From: a virus
DNA length: 22,221 bases
Virus record (IMG/VR): IMGVR_UViG_3300021389_000168
Span: 1 to 22,221 of that record
Strand: one strand, 5' to 3'
Made by a program: the position numbers and the translations under genes. The notes under the pieces are model-generated. The model was not told the DNA's origin, did no database searches, and saw only the letters and a program-made list of their open reading frames with translations. Positions 16,483 through 22,221 of this stretch are shown here, piece after piece; position 1 is the stretch's first letter; every line of letters starts with the position of its first letter.

Positions 16483-17649
16483 TTAAATTAAACCGGCTAG
16501 CTTACGCATACGGTTATAAACATCATTTGACTCAATGATTGGTTGTTTTGCTACTTTTGGTTCTAAACCACTAGCTTTTGAAGCTGAACCCTTTTTGATT
16601 GACTCATTAATAGGAGATTTATCTAATAAACCTTCTGATAATGTTTCAAAAATTGTTTTTGCTTGCATTACATCCTTCGCTTTGTCAAATGCTTTTAATA
16701 CCTTAACCTTTTTACCTTCAGTTAAGTTTTTTGCCTTGAAAATTTTGTTAGTGTAAAGTAACTTAGCATTTAAAAGGTTAACTTCATTTAATTCAACTTT
16801 AAGCGCTTGAATTTCTTCCATTGCTTCTTTGAATCTCATTTTTTCAGTTTCTTTTTCGATTTTAGAGTCATCTTTGTCTCCATCCTCGTTTCCGACACCT
16901 TTTTCACCTTTTACTCGAGATTTTCTTTCGTCAATCTCTTCTTTAGCTTCGTCTACTTTTTCACTTTCATCCATTTCATCTTTTTTGGCTTCGTCGATTT
17001 CTACGTCTACGTCTACATCCTCAACATCTTCAATTTCAATTGAGTCTTCAACTTCAACTTCGTCTTCTACGAATTCATCGCCCGGTTCAATTTCTCCGTC
17101 AGCGACCATGTCTTTAATGACATCCTCGATAAATCCTTTAAGGTCGTCTTCTGACATATCTTCAAGGTCAATATCCTCGTCTTCCATGTCTTCTTTTTCG
17201 TCCTTCATTCCATCTTCGTAGCCTTCTTCTTCAGCGTCAGTTCTTTCATCTTCTTTGATGTCGTCCTTGTCGTCGTCCTTTTTTGCTTCGTCAATGTCTT
17301 TAGAATCTTCAAGTTCAGCTAATAATTCATCCAGATTAATTTCCTCGTCTACTTCATCTTCTTGAACCGTTGATTGTCCCACTTTACGTGGAGCTAGGTC
17401 TTTTAAAGAATCACCAGCAGGTGAATTTTTTCTTTCAAAACTAGGAGCATCCATTTCTTCAACTTCCTCTTTTTCTTCTTTTACTTCATCATCTTTTTTA
17501 TCCATTTCATCTAACTTTGCAGCTAGCATAGATTTAAGATGTGGAGTGAAAGCTTCTTCAAGAGCAAGTTTAGCGTTCGCGATTGCAGTGTCCTTAACGG
17601 CTCTAGCATCGGCGATTGCTTCAGTTAGCAAATCTCTGTTTGTTGCCAT
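16483..17649 (-). CDS. 22: Prohead core scaffold protein, gp22-like
   Basis: 388 residues; T4 gp22 has 269. The N-terminal helix (AIADARAVKDTAIANAKLAL) leads into a very acidic region (about 48-260) dominated by Asp and Glu with interspersed Val, Ile and Lys. A helical segment at about 268-335 and a conserved-looking end, NDVYNRMRKLAGLI, follow. Highly charged helical content and position between protease and capsid genes identify the main scaffold, which is degraded by gp21 during head maturation. The acidic part uses many GAC and other C- or G-ending codons, unlike the GAT-rich neighbours. A 126-nt spacer with hairpins lies upstream, so expression is probably set separately. The leader has a weak GGGA and the ACAAACTAAAT element. 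Confidence 0.88.
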   Translation of the reverse strand: MATNRDLLTEAIADARAVKDTAIANAKLALEEAFTPHLKSMLAAKLDEMDKKDDEVKEEKEEVEEMDAPSFERKNSPAGDSLKDLAPRKVGQSTVQEDEVDEEINLDELLAELEDSKDIDEAKKDDDKDDIKEDERTDAEEEGYEDGMKDEKEDMEDEDIDLEDMSEDDLKGFIEDVIKDMVADGEIEPGDEFVEDEVEVEDSIEIEDVEDVDVDVEIDEAKKDEMDESEKVDEAKEEIDERKSRVKGEKGVGNEDGDKDDSKIEKETEKMRFKEAMEEIQALKVELNEVNLLNAKLLYTNKIFKAKNLTEGKKVKVLKAFDKAKDVMQAKTIFETLSEGLLDKSPINESIKKGSASKASGLEPKVAKQPIIESNDVYNRMRKLAGLI

Positions 17650-17658
17650 AATCCCAAA

Positions 17659-17669
17659 ATTTAGTTTGT
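17659..17669 (-). promoter_or_regulatory. Shared leader 11-mer before the scaffold gene
   Basis: Minus-strand ACAAACTAAAT, 9 nt before the ATG at 17649, identical in sequence and spacing to the one before the gp26-like gene at 8649-8659. Confidence 0.4.
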
Positions 17670-17674
17670 GAAAT

Positions 17675-17758
17675 ACGATTATTAAGAATCGTAATAAGTA
17701 TTATTAATTATCTAACACCATATAAAGATACTCATGGTGTATTATGCTTATACGTATA
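17675..17758 (-). promoter_or_regulatory. Spacer with small inverted repeats upstream of the scaffold gene
   Basis: Three dyads are visible: ACGATT with AATCGT (17675-17692, 6-nt loop), ACACCAT with ATGGTGT (17715-17740, 12-nt loop) and the palindrome TATACGTATA (17749-17758). A direct repeat AATTATCTAA occurs at 17706-17715 and about 17763-17772. No T-run follows the stems, so they do not look like terminators. It is the longest gene-free stretch (17650-17775) and probably holds the gp22-gp23 promoter; this is inference. Confidence 0.4.
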
Positions 17759-17775
17759 TGTAAATTATCTAAAAA

Positions 17776-18375
17776 TTAAAAAACAGGGCAAGAGCCTTTA
17801 GAGCAAAGTATTTCAGTAACTATTTGGTTAACTTTAGTATAATCATAATTAACCATTTCTTTGCCTTCTTTAATTGTATGCATGTAAGAACCTGGGTTTG
17901 ATGGTGTTGAAACAAAATCCCAACATAATAATTCAAAGTCATCTTGTACTTCCATTACTCCACCTCGTTGTTCTAGTGAACCCATTCCTCTTGATGATAC
18001 ACCTACTGTAACACCATGACTAATTAATTCTTTAAGTATATTTCCTGAAGGTGTAGGTAAAATTTCTATTTTACCCATTACGTTATCTCCATCCCACCAA
18101 AATTCAGATATTAAGTGAGATACATTCTTTAAGTTTACTACTGAAGATTCAGGGTGATCTAGTTCTCCCATTGAACGTCTTTGTTCAATTAGTTCAGCGT
18201 ATTTATCCATTTCTCTATTCCATAGATCTTTTGAATAATATCTACCATTACCATTTTTAACTTCAGCTGTTGCTAATACACCTTCAACTAGTAAATTACC
18301 AGCCTCAGAAATATTTTCTGTTAATTGTTTAGGTGACGCTTTAAATGCGTGCGTTTCAATTAGTAATGTCTTCAT
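17776..18375 (-). CDS. 21: Prohead maturation protease, gp21-like
   Basis: 199 residues; T4 gp21 has 212. The serine protease of the herpesvirus-assemblin-like fold is recognised by GELDHP (His74), GVTVGVSSRGMG (Ser127/Ser128) and LCWDFVSTPSNPGSYM (Asp153), preceded by a NGNGRYYSKDLWNREMDKY stretch. It is packaged in the prohead core, cleaves scaffold, capsid and other head proteins after (L/I)-x-E sites, and then degrades itself. It starts 12 nt after the 456-aa gene ends and precedes the scaffold gene, as in T4. The C-terminus has two Cys (CSKGSCPVF). No Shine-Dalgarno is visible. Confidence 0.95.
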   Translation of the reverse strand: MKTLLIETHAFKASPKQLTENISEAGNLLVEGVLATAEVKNGNGRYYSKDLWNREMDKYAELIEQRRSMGELDHPESSVVNLKNVSHLISEFWWDGDNVMGKIEILPTPSGNILKELISHGVTVGVSSRGMGSLEQRGGVMEVQDDFELLCWDFVSTPSNPGSYMHTIKEGKEMVNYDYTKVNQIVTEILCSKGSCPVF

Positions 18376-18387
18376 ATAATAACTAAA

Positions 18388-19758
18388 TTATGATCTATAG
18401 TTTCCTACGTGTTTAGCATTTATTGCACCAGCAATTTTTTCAGCGTCTTCTCTTGATTTACCTTGATCCATAATATCATCAACTACACTATCAAATGATT
18501 CATCTACTTCTTCAGTTTCGTCTACCATTTCTTTTTTAGAATATTTTTTACCACAAGATTTTTCATAGATTTTTTCCATTTTCAATTTCTTTCTTTCTAA
18601 ATCTTTGATTTCTCTCTGCATTTGCTTCATCTTAGATTTATCAATTAATTCTTTAAGATTATCATCTTCATTAATTGAATTTACTCTATCTACTTTTTCT
18701 TGGATATGATCATGTAAAAAGTCTAATTGTGCTTCTAATTTTACTGCTTCAGCTTCTTTTCCTATTTCAGCTAATTTACTATCAATTGATTCTTTTTTTA
18801 CTTTTTTATTTTTTTCTTTATCTTTAGCTGCTTTAGCCATTGGTTCTTTTGTATCTCCATCTCCATCGATATCTGGGTAATCAGGTCTTGCTTCTTCATC
18901 CATGCCTGCTTTTTCTTGTGATGACTTTATAGCTTTATCTCTTGCTTCATCTACATCATTTTCATCCATAGGCATATCTTTTTCATCATTTAATTCATTT
19001 ACAAAATTATCTAATGAATTTGGAATTTCTTTTAAACCTTCTTCAGCTAACATATCATTGATTACTTTACCTGACATTGAAGCAAAGCTATTTGGGTTTC
19101 CACTTGTTGCTATACCTGCAAAATTTTCTTTTAAAATATTTTTAATACCTTCTTTAACTACTGACCAAGATTCACCTCCATCTTTTAGTTTTTCACTGTA
19201 TCCACTACCACCATATGTTTCACCATCATTTTCTTGTACTTTTTGTTCTTGGTATCCTAAACCTTCAACACCAAACTGGCCTTCTTTTACATAATGTAAT
19301 GAATCTTTAGCTAAATTAGCAATTGCTTTAGCTTGTGCTTCTTCTAATGTTAAATTTGGATCATTTTTAATTTCACAATATACGCCTGTAAGCATTTCTT
19401 GTGCGTTAACATTATTAATATTATCTACTTTAGGTGAATAATCATAATTATGAGAAGCTATATTTTCAACTTCATTAGAAACTTTAAATGATCCTGCTTC
19501 TTTAGTTTCCATTTCAAACTTTAACTTATCATCAGATTTGATTTTTTCTTCTTGTTCTTTTGTATTAACTTTATCTTCGTTATTTACAATAGGATTAAGT
19601 GATTTTTCTCCTGCTTCATTAATATAATCAAAAAATTTCTTTTCAAAATCTGCTTTTGGAGTTGCCTCAATTTTATTGATAGGTTTTAAGTCAACGTAAT
19701 TTTCAGTGATTAACTTTTTAGTTAATTCATCATGTAATTGATTTGCGTTTTTTTTCAT
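18388..19758 (-). CDS. Large hydrophilic head-region protein, possible core protein
   Basis: 456 residues, mostly Lys, Glu, Asp and Asn with little hydrophobic core, so probably helical or disordered in large parts. Residues about 292-302 read PDYPDIDGDGD, the DxDGDGD spacing of a calcium-binding loop (dockerin or EF-hand type). Residues 325-400 are a strong coiled-coil candidate (KQMQREIKDLERKKLKMEKI). The C-terminus FDSVVDDIMDQGKSREDAEKIAGAI is a short helical motif I recall at the ends of many phage head-region proteins. Its place directly before protease, scaffold and capsid suggests a prohead core or internal head protein that might be cut by gp21. No T4 homologue is recognised. Confidence 0.75.
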   Translation of the reverse strand: MKKNANQLHDELTKKLITENYVDLKPINKIEATPKADFEKKFFDYINEAGEKSLNPIVNNEDKVNTKEQEEKIKSDDKLKFEMETKEAGSFKVSNEVENIASHNYDYSPKVDNINNVNAQEMLTGVYCEIKNDPNLTLEEAQAKAIANLAKDSLHYVKEGQFGVEGLGYQEQKVQENDGETYGGSGYSEKLKDGGESWSVVKEGIKNILKENFAGIATSGNPNSFASMSGKVINDMLAEEGLKEIPNSLDNFVNELNDEKDMPMDENDVDEARDKAIKSSQEKAGMDEEARPDYPDIDGDGDTKEPMAKAAKDKEKNKKVKKESIDSKLAEIGKEAEAVKLEAQLDFLHDHIQEKVDRVNSINEDDNLKELIDKSKMKQMQREIKDLERKKLKMEKIYEKSCGKKYSKKEMVDETEEVDESFDSVVDDIMDQGKSREDAEKIAGAINAKHVGNYRS

Positions 19759-19762
19759 GGTA

Positions 19763-20002
19763 TTATTTTTCTAATAATGTTTTTATATCTTTGATATAAT
19801 CTTTAATTAAATCGGTTCCATACACAACAGAATAACTTTTTGGTTCATCCTGTCTATAGTATTTTACTGTTTCTATTTTAGCTTGTCTTATTATTTTTTT
19901 AAGATCATCTAAATTATTTTCTATTTCATCAAAAGCATCTATACGCCCCTGTTGAAATTTTTCTAATTTGTCTTCTTCTTCCTTAATATTCATATTATAC
20001 AT
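19763..20002 (-). CDS. Small charged helical protein, head region, unknown function
   Basis: About 79 residues, MYNMNIKEEEDKLEKFQQGR, then a Glu/Asp/Lys-rich helical sequence ending YIKDIKTLLEK. I chose the ATG at 20002, one base after the stop of the 225-aa gene, over an earlier in-frame ATG at 20047 that would overlap that gene by 44 nt; 19993 is another possible start. It has no membrane segment or recognisable motif. It ends 4 nt before the next gene, so it is part of a tightly packed set between portal and protease. By position it could correspond to small T4 core genes such as 67 or 68, but sequence does not show this. Confidence 0.65.
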   Translation of the reverse strand: MYNMNIKEEEDKLEKFQQGRIDAFDEIENNLDDLKKIIRQAKIETVKYYRQDEPKSYSVVYGTDLIKDYIKDIKTLLEK

Positions 20003-20003
20003 A

Positions 20004-20681
20004 TTAAAAAAGTTTCTTAACTTCAAGTCCTGATCCCTTTTGTACATAAGTGCCTTTACTTTTAGGAACTAACTTGTATTTAAATTGTTTTACATATGCG
20101 TTATCATTAACGCCATCAGGACCTGCTTTTGGACCAGGGCCTAAATCTGCTCCATCTCCTAACTTGCCTTCTTCCATAGTATAATCCATATAATTTACTA
20201 AACCTGAGGGTTTATTCATCTTATATTTAGATTTTTTCTTTTTACCTTTTGTTTTTTTTCTTACAAACGCATAAGGTGTATTATAAGCACCAGCTGCACC
20301 AGACATAGATACTTCATCTACTTCTCCTTCCATAGTCATTCGCTTATAATCCTCTGGGTATTCTGTACGTAAATGAGTTCTGATTTTATTTTTAATTTGT
20401 TTTAATTCTTCATAAAACATTCTAAATTTTTCGTCATCTTTTACTTTAGTATAAACACCTTTAGCTGTAGAAGTAGCATCAGTTACTTCATCAAATAATT
20501 TATCAAAATTAGGTAAATTAGCAACTTTCCAAGATACTTGACCACTTTCTGGGTTTATTGCATCTACAGTATATCTAGTCTCCCCATCTTTTGAATATGT
20601 AATATCTCCAACTTTAGCTCCTATTTGTTTAGCTAGATTAGGAGCGGGTGCTTCTTTAAGTTTTAGTTTATATTTGGCCAT
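20004..20681 (-). CDS. Head-region protein of unknown function, basic and Gly-rich C-terminus
   Basis: 225 residues. It overlaps the end of the 286-aa gene by 14 nt. The N-terminal part (1-60) looks like a small beta domain (VGDITYSKDGETRYTVDAIN). A helical part at 70-115 follows, then EVSMSGAAGAYNTPYAFVRK (124-142), a Lys-rich stretch (KKTKGKKKKSKYK) and a Gly/Pro-rich region. The SGAAGAYNTPYAF phrase recurs, as I recall, in portal-adjacent proteins of T4-like phages. The basic stretch could bind DNA inside the head, and T-M-E sequences (for example at 168-170) could be protease targets, but both points are speculation. Function unknown. Confidence 0.75.
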   Translation of the reverse strand: MAKYKLKLKEAPAPNLAKQIGAKVGDITYSKDGETRYTVDAINPESGQVSWKVANLPNFDKLFDEVTDATSTAKGVYTKVKDDEKFRMFYEELKQIKNKIRTHLRTEYPEDYKRMTMEGEVDEVSMSGAAGAYNTPYAFVRKKTKGKKKKSKYKMNKPSGLVNYMDYTMEEGKLGDGADLGPGPKAGPDGVNDNAYVKQFKYKLVPKSKGTYVQKGSGLEVKKLF

Positions 20682-21528
20682 TTGCTACTTGAATTTCTTT
20701 TACTAGTTCATAATATTGTAACAAATCAACTAAATTATCATTATCAATTTTGTCAGTTTTATCTAATTCAACTAATAATTTAGCTACTTCTGTAATTTTA
20801 ATTTGTGTAGCTTTATCTTTTATATTTTTAGATGTTTTAGATAATGTTTCTTTTAAAATATTTACTTTACTATTATAAAATTCTCTTAATGATGGAGTTG
20901 AATCTACTGAATATATAAATTCTTTAAGTATTTCTTTTTGTTCTGCACTTAACCCATCATATTTTTCATTAAACTTTTCAAGTAAAACTCTATATGTAAG
21001 TTGTCTTAAATCTTTATCATAACTCGAAAATTCTTTTAAAACCTTATCTTTATCTTCTTTTTTAATTTCTGATTTAGTTAAAAATTCTAATAGTGTAATT
21101 TTATTACTATTAATTTGGTCTAAGTCTGTTACCTCTTTACAATTATAGCTTTCTATTAATGTGTATATTGCTGCAATTTGTTTGTAATTTGATATTTTTG
21201 AACCAAAGAAAGATTCTAAATTATAGTGTTTTTTAATCTCGTTAATAAGATTATATTTCTGTTTCTTTAAAGCTTTTCTATTAAACTTTTTAGAATTTTC
21301 TAAAATAGTAGATATAAAAATGTTAGCTCTACCTTCGTTTAGAACTTTAGATTTAACTAAAGATTCATATAATTTATATTCACGACCCAATTCAGTTTTT
21401 ACAAAATATTCTTTAAGTAAAGTAATTGCCTTAGATTCTGATCCTTTAAGTGTATCTGCTGTTATTTGTCTAACTAGCAATTCAAATAATATACCAGTAT
21501 TTTTGTATTTTGAGTGTTTTATTTTCAT
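20668..21528 (-). CDS. Conserved head-region protein of unknown function next to portal
   Basis: 286 residues starting MKIKHSKYKNTGILFELLVR. I use the ATG at 21528; a TTG one codon earlier is unlikely. The protein looks all-helical, rich in Leu, Lys, Glu and Ile, without membrane segments, with segments such as ANIFISTILENSKKFNRKAL and LTYRVLLEKFNEKYDGLSAE. The opening 'KHSKYKNTGILFELLVRQIT' looks like a family signature that I recall from uncultured T4-like phages. It follows the portal gene, with a leader element overlapping the portal stop. A role in prohead initiation or portal-core attachment is possible from position only. Confidence 0.75.
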   Translation of the reverse strand: MKIKHSKYKNTGILFELLVRQITADTLKGSESKAITLLKEYFVKTELGREYKLYESLVKSKVLNEGRANIFISTILENSKKFNRKALKKQKYNLINEIKKHYNLESFFGSKISNYKQIAAIYTLIESYNCKEVTDLDQINSNKITLLEFLTKSEIKKEDKDKVLKEFSSYDKDLRQLTYRVLLEKFNEKYDGLSAEQKEILKEFIYSVDSTPSLREFYNSKVNILKETLSKTSKNIKDKATQIKITEVAKLLVELDKTDKIDNDNLVDLLQYYELVKEIQVANGQI

Positions 21529-21544
21529 CAAAAATATATTTATT

Positions 21545-21554
21545 TATAAATATT
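21545..21554 (-). promoter_or_regulatory. Conserved leader element before the 286-aa gene
   Basis: Minus-strand AATATTTATA followed by AATAAATA ends 16 nt before the ATG at 21528 and overlaps the portal stop codon. This copy also contains an exact gene-sense TATAAATA, the T4 late promoter consensus. Confidence 0.55.
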
Positions 21555-22221
21555 AAGATTTTAGTTGAGATTCATCAAGTAATGATGATGTGTTTTTATC
21601 TTCTTCAAAAATTAATTTCTTTTTGTTAAGTGATTTAAATATTTCTTTATTTTTTAAATATGTTACATGGGCACTTTCACTTTCTCCTAAACTTGGTCTT
21701 CCATCTCCATCATTTTTATCTGTATCCTTCATACGTTTAGTACCTAGTGGGTCTTTACCAAAATTATTATCTTGTTTACCTCTGTTACTTATTGAATCTT
21801 GTGGTCTACCTAATTTAGGATCATCAGCTGCATATTTTTCTGGTTCAGGTACATTACCTGGGTCGGATTGTGTTCTACCTAAACCATATAATGATGCTAA
21901 ATCATGTGGTGTACCATAAGATTTACCTGTTGTTACCGGATCATTACCTTCAGCTTTTATTTGGTCAACTCGGAATTTACGTTTAGCATCTTCTCTAACT
22001 AAATCTCTATATTCATCATATTGGTCTTCACTAAATTGATAAACATTATGGTAAATCCAATCTGATGGTATTAGGCCCTGTTCTAATAATGAACCAGCTA
22101 GTTCAGATTTTGATTTAAGTAATTCTACTTTTTCTTGTTCAAATATTATTGAAGGTGAAGTCATTGACAATTCAAAATTTGTTAATGATTCATCTGTATA
22201 ACCTTGAGTATATAATTGAAC
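21553..22221 (-). CDS. 20: Portal protein, gp20-like, C-terminal part
   Basis: 222 residues are visible and the frame is open to the right edge, so the start lies outside. A TTG at 22170 is internal, not a start. The visible part begins VQLYTQGYTDESLTNFELSM, then PSIIFEQEKVELLKSKSELA and DWIYHNVYQFSEDQYDEYRD, the C-terminal crown region typical of T4-type portals. The tail after about residue 95 is hydrophilic, Gly/Asp/Lys-rich and probably disordered. The portal forms the dodecameric vertex for packaging and neck attachment, and starts prohead assembly. Gene order portal, (unknowns), protease, scaffold, capsid agrees with T4 20-21-22-23. Confidence 0.87.
   Translation of the reverse strand, partial: VQLYTQGYTDESLTNFELSMTSPSIIFEQEKVELLKSKSELAGSLLEQGLIPSDWIYHNVYQFSEDQYDEYRDLVREDAKRKFRVDQIKAEGNDPVTTGKSYGTPHDLASLYGLGRTQSDPGNVPEPEKYAADDPKLGRPQDSISNRGKQDNNFGKDPLGTKRMKDTDKNDGDGRPSLGESESAHVTYLKNKEIFKSLNKKKLIFEEDKNTSSLLDESQLKS

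Noticed and set aside
16829-17221. Plus-strand Ser/Thr-rich open frame of 130 codons
   Set aside because: It is the complement of the Asp/Glu-rich scaffold gene (GAC/GAA read backwards give TCG/TTC-type codons); no independent support.
16829-17480. Low-complexity repeats in the scaffold gene as a repeat array or CRISPR
   Set aside because: Repeats are irregular and in frame, explained by Asp/Glu-rich coding; there are no regular spacers.
17675-17740. Hairpins upstream of the scaffold gene as terminators
   Set aside because: The stems are AT-rich, one loop is long, and no T-run follows on the minus strand.
20003-20047. Longer start for the small head-region protein
   Set aside because: It would overlap the preceding gene by 44 nt; the ATG at 20002, one base after that gene's stop, fits the spacing of the region better.
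5269-21554. Plus-strand TATAAATA copies as T4-type late promoters
   Set aside because: They match the T4 late consensus but point away from every supported gene. Gene-sense reading of the same element is the more economical explanation, although antisense transcription cannot be excluded.

Overview
The window is a piece of the late structural region of an AT-rich, T4-like contractile-tailed phage (myovirus), either free or from a metagenome. All twenty genes I can support lie on the minus strand, so the biological reading direction runs from 22221 to 1. The T4 assignment rests on recognisable protein signatures: the gp23 major capsid core motif, the gp21 protease His and Ser motifs, gp18 and gp19 of almost exactly T4 length, the gp15 'VPVIYGAPERW' motif, and gp14-, gp13-, gp26- and gp53-like proteins. 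I see no tRNA, integrase, transposon or CRISPR array.

Layout in reading direction. Head module: C-terminal part of the portal protein (gp20-like, cut by the right edge), four head-region proteins of unknown function (286, 225, about 79 and 456 aa), prohead protease (gp21), acidic scaffold (gp22), major capsid protein (gp23) and a strong terminator. Neck and tail-completion module: gp13-like and gp14-like neck proteins, gp15-like tail terminator, and a 90-aa coiled-coil protein. Tail tube and sheath: gp18, gp19 and a second strong terminator. Tail assembly and baseplate: gp26-like protein, an 87-aa protein, tape measure protein, a 75-aa Pro/Asn-rich protein, a 679-aa baseplate or tube-initiator-like protein, a frameshifted gp53-like LysM protein, and a very large baseplate-type protein that runs off the left edge.

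The genes are tightly packed, with many 1-14 nt overlaps or gaps. The longest non-coding spacer is about 126 nt, before the scaffold gene. Recognisable Shine-Dalgarno sequences are rare. Instead, many starts follow an A-rich leader, and at least seven carry a conserved element (minus-strand AATATTTATAAYAAA, or a close variant), usually 14-18 nt before the ATG. The weak Shine-Dalgarno use and high AT content would fit a Bacteroidota or similar low-GC aquatic host, but this is inference and the host cannot be fixed from the window.

Points most worth a second look: the one-base frameshift in the gp53-like gene; a run of seven T at the end of the gp26-like gene, positioned so that a +1 or -2 slip would fuse it to the 87-aa gene before the tape measure; the repeated leader element; a glycine-rich module shared by the sheath and neck proteins; and the block of unknown genes between portal and protease.
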